Source: Singulisphaera sp. GP187
GTDB taxonomy: Bacteria; Planctomycetota; Planctomycetia; Gemmatales; Gemmataceae
Length of the DNA stretch: 57,073 nt
Assembly (NCBI GenBank): GCA_945861245.1
Contig: CAMAUE010000014.1
Location: 1 to 57,073 of the forward strand
Direction of reading: 5' to 3'
Shown one piece after another: positions 18,352 through 25,304 of this stretch (the first letter of the stretch is position 1; each line of letters starts with the position of its first letter). A model generated the notes under the pieces. That model was not told the origin of the DNA. It saw only the letters and a program-made list of their open reading frames with translations, and did not search any database. The position numbers were made by a program, and so were the translations under genes.

Positions 18352-19677
18352 ATGCGTCGAAGCATTGTTCTGTTCGCGTTATTGATGGCGCCATCGTTAG
18401 CCGTCGCGCAAGGCAGCGATTGGCCGAAATTTCTCGGCCCACTGGGCACGAGCGTTTCCACCGAGAAAGGCATTCGCACGCCTTGGCCCAAAGACGGCCC
18501 GAAGTTCGTTTGGCATAAAGATGTCGGTCCCGGCTATGCCATGCCGGTTATCGCCAAGGGCAAACTGTATCACTTCGAGCGCGTCGGCAAAACCCTCCGC
18601 CTCTCGTGCCTCGACGCCACGACCGGCGTGCAACACTGGCAGTTCGATTATCCTTCGGTTTACAAGGACCAGTTCGGCTACAACTCCGGGCCGCGCTGTT
18701 CGCCGATTCTCGATGGCGAACACGTCTACACCTATGGCGTCGAAGGCATGCTTCACTGCCTCAAGGCCGACACAGGCAAACCAGTCTGGGCCTACAACGC
18801 CAACAAAGAATTCAGCGTCCTCCAGAACTTCTTCGGCGTCGGCAGCACGCCCGTCATCGAAGGCGATCTGCTCATCGTCCAGGTCGGCGGCAGCCCCGAC
18901 GGCAGCCTGCCACGCAACCTCTTCGACCGCACCCTCAAGTCGAACGGTTCCGCTGTCGTCGCGTTCGACAAGCGCACCGGCAAGATCGCGTACAAGTTCG
19001 GCGAAGACCTCGCCAGCTACGCCAGCCCTGTGCTTGCGACGATGCACAATCGCCGGTATTGCTTCGTCTTCGCCCGGGCCGGCTTGCTCGCCTTCAATCC
19101 CGCGACCGGCAAGCAAGACTTCCATTTCTCCTGGCAGAGCGACGACGTCGAAAGCGTCAACGCCAGCAACCCCGTTATCGTCGGCGATAAGGTCTTCATC
19201 AGCGAGACGTATGGCCCTGGTAGCGCGCTGATTCGCGTCAAGAAAGAAGGCGGCTACGAAGTGCTGCGCGAGGAATCGAAGAAATTTAAGAAAACGATGC
19301 AAATCCACTGGATGACGCCGATCTACCACGACGGCTACCTCTACGGCAGCAGCGGCCGCCATACGCAGAACGCCGACCTGCGCTGCATCGATTTCGAGAC
19401 CGGCAAGATCATGTGGTCCGAGCGCGGCCTGACTCGCACCTCGCTGTTGATGGTGGACGGCCATTTCGTCTGTCTCGGCGAAGACGGCACACTGCGGTTG
19501 CTCAAAGTCAATGCCCAGAAGTTCGATGAAGTATCCTCGATCGAACTGAAGAACCCGCTAACTAAACAGCCGTTGCTCGATTACCCCTGCTGGGCGGCGC
19601 CGATTGTGTCGAACGGTTTGATGTATCTCCGCGGCGAGGAACGCCTCGTGTGCGTGGAGTTGATTGCGAAGAAGTAG
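18352..19677 (+). CDS. secreted PQQ-like beta-propeller protein
   Basis: A 441-residue periplasmic protein. It has a signal peptide (IVLFALLMAPSLAVAQ) and then repeated blades with AtG(K)-type turns such as DATTGVQHWQF, KADTGKPVWAY, DKRTGKIAYKF and DFETGKIMWSE. This is the PQQ/BamB-like propeller. Planctomycetes carry many such proteins, mostly of unknown role. No cytochrome or dehydrogenase partner is adjacent, so enzyme activity cannot be claimed. The start fits the signal peptide. Confidence 0.8.
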   Translation: MRRSIVLFALLMAPSLAVAQGSDWPKFLGPLGTSVSTEKGIRTPWPKDGPKFVWHKDVGPGYAMPVIAKGKLYHFERVGKTLRLSCLDATTGVQHWQFDYPSVYKDQFGYNSGPRCSPILDGEHVYTYGVEGMLHCLKADTGKPVWAYNANKEFSVLQNFFGVGSTPVIEGDLLIVQVGGSPDGSLPRNLFDRTLKSNGSAVVAFDKRTGKIAYKFGEDLASYASPVLATMHNRRYCFVFARAGLLAFNPATGKQDFHFSWQSDDVESVNASNPVIVGDKVFISETYGPGSALIRVKKEGGYEVLREESKKFKKTMQIHWMTPIYHDGYLYGSSGRHTQNADLRCIDFETGKIMWSERGLTRTSLLMVDGHFVCLGEDGTLRLLKVNAQKFDEVSSIELKNPLTKQPLLDYPCWAAPIVSNGLMYLRGEERLVCVELIAKK

Positions 19678-19679
19678 AT

Positions 19680-19770
19680 TTGTTTAGCCGCTCGCCTTTG
19701 GCGAGCGCGGGCGTGATGATTATCGGAAAAACGCCGCGCCCGCACTCGCCAAAGGCGAGCGGCTAAACAA
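19680..19770. terminator. 26-bp stem hairpin after the PQQ gene
   Basis: The left arm TTGTTTAGCCGCTCGCC and its exact complement on the right form a stem of about 26 bp with a loop region of about 40 bp that pairs again. It lies directly after the stop of the PQQ-propeller gene and just before the phosphofructokinase gene. Confidence 0.65.
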
Positions 19771-19789
19771 GATAACAAATGGAAACACC

Positions 19790-20917
19790 ATGCCATCCCC
19801 GCACGCGAAATGCATCGGCATCCTCACCAGCGGCGGCGACTGCCCGGGGCTTAACGCTGCCATCCGTGGCGTTGTCAAACCTGCCATTAGCGATTTTCAC
19901 ATCGAAGTCATCGGCATCGAAAAGGGCTTTCGCGGCCTCGTCGAAAATCACGCTCGTGTGCTGCACCTTCAAGATGTCTCCGGCATCCTGTCGCTGGGCG
20001 GAACGATCCTCGGCACAAGCCGCGAGAAGCCGCACAAAATGCCGCTGCCCAACGGCGAATCGATCGACCTTACGAGCCGAGCGGTCGAAACCTACAACCG
20101 CCTCGGACTCGATTGTCTCGTCTGTCTCGGCGGCAACGGCACGCACAAAATCGCTCATAGCCTCACCAAGCGCGGCCTAAACATCATCGGGCTACCCAAA
20201 ACAATCGACAATGACGTTGTCGAGACCGACATCACTTTCGGCTTCGACTCAGCGGCGAGCTACGCGGCTCAGGCGATCGATCGGCTTTACTCCACGGCGG
20301 AAGCGCATCTTCGCGTCATGGTCATCGAACTCATGGGCCACAACGCGGGTTGGCTGGCGCTGCACGCAGGCGTCGCCGGCGGTGCGGACATTATTCTGCT
20401 ACCGGAAATTCCCTACGACATCAATAGCGTCTGCCAGCACCTGACGGAACGCCGACGACGAGGCAAATGGTTCAGCATCGTCGCCGTCGCCGAGGGCGCA
20501 CTGCCCAAGAAAACGGATGCCAAAGCAGCCAGCCCGGACAAGGGCCAAAAGAAAAAGCAGCACAAAAAAAAGGCCAATGGCGAAGGCAAGGGCAAGGCGG
20601 AGTTCGTCGGCCCTGTCAGCACTCGCGTGGCCCAGGAAATCAGCGAATGCCTCGGCATCGAAACCCGCGTCACCGTACTCGGCCATCTCCAGCGCGGCGG
20701 CATTCCGACACCGTTTGACCGCGTATTGGCGACTCGATTTGGCACCTACGCCGCCGAAATGCTCGCCGAGGGCAAGTACAATCAAATGGTCTGCATGACC
20801 GGATCGCAAGTTTCGAGCGTGCCATTGGACAAAGTCGCGGGTCGCACCAAGCTCGTGCCGCTTGACCATCCGCTCATCCGCTCCGCCCGGCGAGTAGGCA
20901 CCAATTTTGGGGACTAG
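19790..20917 (+). CDS. pfkA: 6-phosphofructokinase, mixed-type
   Basis: A 375-residue phosphofructokinase making fructose-1,6-bisphosphate, the committed step of glycolysis. Motifs: TSGGDCPGLNAAIRG at 13-27, GGNGT at 114-118, PKTIDND at 136-142, and GHLQRGG for the sugar phosphate. The glycine after GGN points to ATP as donor, while the lysine in PKTIDND is the residue usual in PPi-dependent enzymes, so this is the mixed type; the donor is uncertain. An unusual lysine-rich insert of about 30 residues (about 243-275) looks like a flexible loop. It stands alone. Confidence 0.9.
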   Translation: MPSPHAKCIGILTSGGDCPGLNAAIRGVVKPAISDFHIEVIGIEKGFRGLVENHARVLHLQDVSGILSLGGTILGTSREKPHKMPLPNGESIDLTSRAVETYNRLGLDCLVCLGGNGTHKIAHSLTKRGLNIIGLPKTIDNDVVETDITFGFDSAASYAAQAIDRLYSTAEAHLRVMVIELMGHNAGWLALHAGVAGGADIILLPEIPYDINSVCQHLTERRRRGKWFSIVAVAEGALPKKTDAKAASPDKGQKKKQHKKKANGEGKGKAEFVGPVSTRVAQEISECLGIETRVTVLGHLQRGGIPTPFDRVLATRFGTYAAEMLAEGKYNQMVCMTGSQVSSVPLDKVAGRTKLVPLDHPLIRSARRVGTNFGD

Positions 20918-20925
20918 GTATCATG

Positions 20926-20979
20926 CCGCTTGTGGCTTAGCCCTCGCTCGGCGCCGCGAGAACGCTAAGACGCAAGCGG
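20926..20979. repeat. 54-bp backbone palindrome, copy 6 (decayed)
   Basis: Starts CCGCTTGTGGCTTAGCCCTC and ends ACGCTAAGACGCAAGCGG. Same length as the others but with more mismatches between arms, so probably the oldest copy. Confidence 0.7.
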
Positions 20980-21002
20980 CAAACGAAAACACGAGGCGTG
21001 CC

Positions 21003-21860
21003 ATGCCTTCATTGGATCGCGAAGAGTACATCGAGCAAACCTATTTCTTTCGCACCCTGCGCGAACGGATGATCGACGAGCAGATTCCGACGCAAATCGT
21101 GCTCGCGCGCATGCACGAAGAGATTCTGTCGATCACGCGCTTGCCAATGGCGATCCAATTCGTAACCACGGAACTTCTGCATTCCGGCAACCTCTCGTCG
21201 GGATTCGCGAAGCTGCCGCACTACTTTACGCCGTTTCAAGCGTTCGTCATCGAGAAATCCGAGGATGAAAAGAACCGCTTCAGCATCGACATCGCCCTTC
21301 TCGTATTGGAGCGTGAGGCCCAATACCGAAGCGGCACGCCGACGCCGCAGGGTTTGTTCGTTTTTCAATTCGAGACGCTGAGTCGCAACCGTCTCGGCTA
21401 CGAACAGGGCCTTCAATGCGTTCAGCGTGATCCGTATTACGACGCAGATTGGCAGCAGTACATCGAGTTTGTGCAACGTCAGATCGGCTCGCTGGAATTC
21501 ACCGACCTGATCTACGTCCGCTCGGAGATGTACGTGCGGGACCAGCGCCGCAGCAAATCGGACTATGAACCACCCGTCCCGCCGCTGTTTGCCGAGAAGG
21601 AAGGCAAAATCGCCAAAGCGAATCACGGCCGCGACCCGTTGTTTTTGTTCGCCGCCCTGCAACGCCAGCTGAACTATCCCGAAGTTCCGCGGATCAAGTC
21701 GAAGGATGACCTCTCCGTGACGCTGCTCGAATTGAAAGCGAAAATCCAAATCCTCGAAACACGCCTGAAATTGGTCGAAGGCGAACTCCGCGGCAACCTC
21801 GACCTGAGCGAGTTCATGGCCAAACCGGACCTCATCAAACCGGTGGAGGATTTGGAGTGA
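21003..21860 (+). CDS. conserved protein of unknown function
   Basis: A 285-residue cytoplasmic protein without signal peptide or membrane segment. It is charged, with aromatic-rich stretches (PHYFTPFQAFVIEKSEDEKN, YYDADWQQYIEFVQRQ) and a C-terminal coiled coil of about 40 residues (LLELKAKIQILETRLKLVEG). I recognise no family. The ATG at the start of PSLDREEYIEQTYF follows the palindrome; the longer upstream frame reads through that repeat and is rejected. Confidence 0.65.
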   Translation: MPSLDREEYIEQTYFFRTLRERMIDEQIPTQIVLARMHEEILSITRLPMAIQFVTTELLHSGNLSSGFAKLPHYFTPFQAFVIEKSEDEKNRFSIDIALLVLEREAQYRSGTPTPQGLFVFQFETLSRNRLGYEQGLQCVQRDPYYDADWQQYIEFVQRQIGSLEFTDLIYVRSEMYVRDQRRSKSDYEPPVPPLFAEKEGKIAKANHGRDPLFLFAALQRQLNYPEVPRIKSKDDLSVTLLELKAKIQILETRLKLVEGELRGNLDLSEFMAKPDLIKPVEDLE

Positions 21861-21875
21861 GGAACTAAGGAAAAA

Positions 21876-21958
21876 ATCCCGGCGAGCCGAGCTCCGTAAG
21901 GAGCCGGTTGGCGGCACGCGACTCAACCGACTTCTTACGGAGTTCAGCTCGCCGGGAT
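21876..21958. terminator. long hairpin between convergent genes
   Basis: Left arm ATCCCGGCGAGCCGAGCTCC and right arm GGAGTTCAGCTCGCCGGGAT, with extra internal pairing, form an imperfect stem of about 34 bp. It fills the gap between a rightward and a leftward gene and so suits a bidirectional terminator. Confidence 0.7.
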
Positions 21959-21968
21959 CGATTTCCGC

Positions 21969-23129
21969 TCAGCGCCTCGGCTCGTTCGCCAGCAGCCAAT
22001 CCTCGAGAATCACCTGTCGCACGAACGGCGCTCGAAAGAGCACCGCCGACGACGGCAGCAACCGCGTTAACCAGGGGCGACGTACCAATTGCGAAATCGC
22101 CCGTTGCCCGATTCCGCTCAGACCGCGCTCGGCGAGGCGATTGCTGATGCTGCTACTGAGTCGCCGAAACGTCGCCGGCACCAGGTTCGGAGCCGGGCCG
22201 ACGTGAATCACCGTTTCAACACCTTGCGCTAATACTGTGTACACGTTTTCCCACAATCGTTGCGGCTGATAGACCCAGCGGTGCAACAACTCTCGGCTAT
22301 TAAGCGCTCCGTAGCTCGCTTCGCCCGTGACCATCGACAGCACGGGCACCGATGGCGCCGTGAACCCGCCGGGCGTTGTCTGTAAGAGCAGAGCCGTGCG
22401 GTCCGGAATGTTACGTTGCCACATGATCGGGGTATGCAACGGCGGAAACCGATTGGAGTGCGGCCGTAGCGCAACGTTCAGCGGATAGATATCCCTCAAC
22501 CGCGTCTCGAATTCCGCCAACGAGCGATTCTGACCCATGAGCAACAAACTATTAGGCGCAAGATTGGCCGAAACATCGACGACGCCCTTCCCCTCCTGGC
22601 TGATCGTCATACACAAACGGCGAACGAGGTCGAAATCGAGCACGGGAGCACGCGACAGGAGCACGCCGAGTTTGACCCCTTCGGCAAGTTTCGCGCAATC
22701 GTCGGCCATGGCGACAGGGACACGCAGGAGGTTGGCCATGTCATAGACGCCCGCCGCGATTAGCGCCGAGCATTCGCCGAGACTGTAGCCGAACGCCATC
22801 TGGGCGTTCGCCACGGATATGCCATGAAACTCTTGCAAGAGTTGAATCTGCGCCATTTCGACGCCGCCGATCAGCGCGACATCCTCGGCAAATTCATGGA
22901 TGCCGGTCGTTTCGCGCCCGGCACGAACGCGTTCGACGAGATCGACCGCGCGATGCGTGCCTTCGCTGCAGATAATAGATGCTTGCCGTAGATGCGATTC
23001 GACGATCGGCCCATAAATCGGGTGAACGAGCAACTCGGGCGTTCGGCCCAAATTGGCAACGTTGTAGCCGCGAAAAGCAAAGGCGGAACGACGCAGATTC
23101 TCGGCAAGATCGTTGCGATGGTCGGACAT
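21969..23129 (-). CDS. acyltransferase-fold protein (FabD-like)
   Basis: A 386-residue protein with the malonyl-CoA:ACP transacylase fold. The nucleophile elbow is GYSLGE at 114-119 (S116), and a histidine stands in PPLHTPIM as in FabD and polyketide AT domains. VIHVGPAPNLVPATF resembles the C-terminal end of AT domains. It may transfer an acyl group from CoA to a carrier protein, but no carrier or ketosynthase is nearby. At about 386 residues it is longer than FabD (about 310). The ATG with GGTGAGG upstream is preferred over the GTG four codons before. Confidence 0.65.
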   Translation of the reverse strand: MSDHRNDLAENLRRSAFAFRGYNVANLGRTPELLVHPIYGPIVESHLRQASIICSEGTHRAVDLVERVRAGRETTGIHEFAEDVALIGGVEMAQIQLLQEFHGISVANAQMAFGYSLGECSALIAAGVYDMANLLRVPVAMADDCAKLAEGVKLGVLLSRAPVLDFDLVRRLCMTISQEGKGVVDVSANLAPNSLLLMGQNRSLAEFETRLRDIYPLNVALRPHSNRFPPLHTPIMWQRNIPDRTALLLQTTPGGFTAPSVPVLSMVTGEASYGALNSRELLHRWVYQPQRLWENVYTVLAQGVETVIHVGPAPNLVPATFRRLSSSISNRLAERGLSGIGQRAISQLVRRPWLTRLLPSSAVLFRAPFVRQVILEDWLLANEPRR

Positions 23130-23409
23130 GCGGCGCCTCACCCGTTGATAAAACCAGCCACAGGACGCAGGGAGCCACTGGTGCCTATCTACATTCTATC
23201 TCAGGAACGCGTCCAACGCGCGGCGCTTGCGTGTTTTAATTATCCGTGCTTGGGTTGAAGAAAGTGCGAACCTTTCGGTCGGCAACGTCGTCCCTTGCGT
23301 AGCAAACAATAACACACCAACAAGTTTTTTCCCGTTTTTCGGCCTGTCAATCTTGCAGAAAAACAGGTTCTTCGCTATGAAGAAAGTGAAGCAAGTCGCT
23401 GAATTCCAT

Positions 23410-23482
23410 TCCCCGATAGCTCAATTGGTAGAGCAACCGGCTGTTAACCGGTTTGTTGTAGGTTCGAGTCCTACTCGGGGAG
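23410..23482 (+). tRNA. tRNA-Asn (GTT)
   Basis: A 73-base tRNA: acceptor arm TCCCCGA / TCGGGGA, D arm around AGCTCAATTGGTAGAGC, anticodon stem ACCGGCT...CCGGT with anticodon GTT, and T loop GGTTCGAGTCC. All arms pair. The CCA end is not encoded. The last 20 bases are part of a 23-bp attachment site of the element that follows. Because the complete gene remains on this side, the tRNA should stay functional. Confidence 0.95.
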
Positions 23483-24719
23483 CTTCATTCATTTCGCTAG
23501 TTTCGCATCGCGTCACACCTTCTCGCGAAAGCTCGTAAGCCATAACGACTTCCGACGAATCTTGCGTATGCCTGCGAGAGTGTGCGGACGGTTGCTGCGC
23601 TTGATTTTGCGCCCCAAGTGCGCCGGATTTTGCGCCGCCTTGGGCTGCCCGCTGGAAATCCTCTTCGCGGACCGTCAGATAGTGCTTCGCAGCAACCGCC
23701 GCTGAATTGCCGATCCACTCGCAAACAACGTGAATCGGATGCGTCGCCGCCAATTCCGTTTCCCGGCTTGCCCGTAGATTATGGAACAACTTGGGCCACA
23801 CCTTCACACCTGCCCGCCGAATGATCTTGGTGAATGTGGTACGCAGGTTCGTGTCGCTGTCTCGATACCGACCAATGACGTGGACCGCGCCGTCCTCGGC
23901 CATCGTGAAACATTCTTCAAGGTATGGGCGGAGTTCAGGGAAGATCGGAACCCATCGTTCGCCGGTCTTAGGTGATTGAACCACGAACCGATCACGCGAC
24001 CAATCCACGTCTTGCCAGCGTAGCACAAGGTGCTCGGATGGGCAGCGTAAGCCACCGAATCGCGAAAGAGCAATTATCAACCGCCATTCCGCATCTGGAG
24101 CCGCGTCGATGACGCGGGCAATGGTTTCGTAGTCGATGTGGAATTGCCGCTCTTTGTTGGTCTGCCCGCATGCTTTCAGGTCCGCGAACGGGTTTTCTGT
24201 CACGAGCTTATCTCGCAAGGCCAGCTTAAAAAACTGCCGTGCCCGCTTGACTGTGCGTCCAGCCGTCGCCGGGGCGTAGACTTCAGCCAATGTCGCTGCC
24301 CAGACATCCGCATCCGCCGGTGTGATGCTCCGCATGTCCCGATCCGGGCCGAAGTGCTTCGTCAATCGCCGCGCTGCCGCGTTCATGTTCGTGATCGTGC
24401 TGGGAGCCGCCGAGGGCCTGCGGTTGTCGATGAAAGCGTCGAGAAACTGTCCCAGCCGGGCCGTCTGCCTCGGCACCACCAATCCGACCGCCGCGAGCTT
24501 CGCATGTAGATCATCGCCAACGCCAGCGAGCCATGCCGCCGTTTCACGGTCGATCGGCGTGTTGCTGCAAGCCGCCGCGTTCAGGGTTTCGATCTTCGTG
24601 CAGATCGATTCCGCTGTCTTGATGGGAACCTTGCCGAGCCGAATCGCCTTGCGGACACCATCGCGAGCCACGAAGAGAATCCGCCGCATGCCGCCTGGAT
24701 CGTTGGAGATGCTTGCCAT
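23421..24719 (-). CDS. int: tyrosine integrase crossing its own att site
   Basis: A 432-residue tyrosine recombinase that should cut and join att sites for integration and excision. A SAM-like N-terminal core-binding domain covers about 85-170. The catalytic set is R225 (GGLRCPSEH), K251, H313 and R316 (HNLRASRE) and Y347 (AAKHYLTV); the position before Y that is often His/Trp is less clear (WIGNSA). The last 13 codons after the att region read antisense through the tRNA gene. The residues at the crossing are EAPRVGLE. In a circular form the frame would continue instead into the 57 codons at 55815-55985. So the reported stop is correct only for the integrated state. Confidence 0.92.
   Translation of the reverse strand: MASISNDPGGMRRILFVARDGVRKAIRLGKVPIKTAESICTKIETLNAAACSNTPIDRETAAWLAGVGDDLHAKLAAVGLVVPRQTARLGQFLDAFIDNRRPSAAPSTITNMNAAARRLTKHFGPDRDMRSITPADADVWAATLAEVYAPATAGRTVKRARQFFKLALRDKLVTENPFADLKACGQTNKERQFHIDYETIARVIDAAPDAEWRLIIALSRFGGLRCPSEHLVLRWQDVDWSRDRFVVQSPKTGERWVPIFPELRPYLEECFTMAEDGAVHVIGRYRDSDTNLRTTFTKIIRRAGVKVWPKLFHNLRASRETELAATHPIHVVCEWIGNSAAVAAKHYLTVREEDFQRAAQGGAKSGALGAQNQAQQPSAHSRRHTQDSSEVVMAYELSREGVTRCETSEMNEAPRVGLEPTTNRLTAGCSTN
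23463..23485. repeat. attachment site, left copy (attL)
   Basis: 23 bp starting TTCGAGTCC and ending GGGGAGCTT, covering the T arm and acceptor end of tRNA-Asn plus three bases. The identical 23 bp occur again at 55986. The integrase gene crosses it on the other strand. Confidence 0.9.
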
Positions 24720-24722
24720 AGG

Positions 24723-24938
24723 TCACTTTCCTTTTCGCTTCGGCGTTTGGATGTTGAGTTCCAGGTGATCCGCGAGTACGTCCAGCGTCTTCATCGGCAA
24801 GCCTCGCTCGCCCGACACGAATCGGCATAAGGTCGCCTCGGAGATTCCCGTCACCTTGGCAATCGCGTAGCGGGTTTGGCCGCACGATTCGATTGCCTGA
24901 CGTAATTGTTCGCTCAGTTTCATTCGTTGTTTTGGCAT
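24723..24938 (-). CDS. Cro/C1-type HTH regulator
   Basis: A 71-residue protein made almost wholly of an HTH-XRE domain: LSEQLRQAIESCGQTRYAIA, then the recognition region GISEATLCRFVSGERGLPM and LDVLADHLEL. It ends basic (TPKRKGK). It should bind DNA as a dimer. It stops 3 bp before the integrase start on the same strand, so it probably controls integrase or other island genes. Confidence 0.85.
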   Translation of the reverse strand: MPKQRMKLSEQLRQAIESCGQTRYAIAKVTGISEATLCRFVSGERGLPMKTLDVLADHLELNIQTPKRKGK

Positions 24939-24971
24939 GATGATAGATTGTAATATATGCTTTCCATATCG

Positions 24972-25304
24972 TCAAGTATTCATTTCCATCATCATTCGCA
25001 GCTGTGCCAGAGCAATCGTCTCTGCCGTTGGCCGCGATACCTTCCCATCTTCAATACAAATTGCAATCCGCTCGCCCCATGCCTCGGCCAGGGCCTCGGC
25101 AAGATCGTCGTTGCCGAGGTCAAGGGCATTCTGGATGATTGACATGGCGAGCAACTCGACCTTGTGCGTCTGTAACCGCTGCATGAGGTCAGGTGTTACT
25201 GCATCCCGAGGCCGATAACGAATCGTGTCGCCGGTGACCTGCACGTCGATGCCACGGGGGTGCAGGTCCGCCATCAGATGGGCCGCCGACGGTGAAAGGA
25301 TCAT
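24972..25304 (-). CDS. small unknown protein, TubC-docking-like front
   Basis: A 110-residue protein. Residues 1-50 (LHPRGIDVQVTGDTIRYRPR ... LQTHKVELL) resemble the TubC N-terminal docking fold seen in many small mobile-element proteins. The C-terminal part is helical and acidic. Its ATG overlaps the stop of the replication gene by 4 bp (ATGA) and GGGGGAAG precedes it, so translation is coupled. Function unknown; a partner of the replication protein is a reasonable guess. Confidence 0.65.
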   Translation of the reverse strand: MILSPSAAHLMADLHPRGIDVQVTGDTIRYRPRDAVTPDLMQRLQTHKVELLAMSIIQNALDLGNDDLAEALAEAWGERIAICIEDGKVSRPTAETIALAQLRMMMEMNT

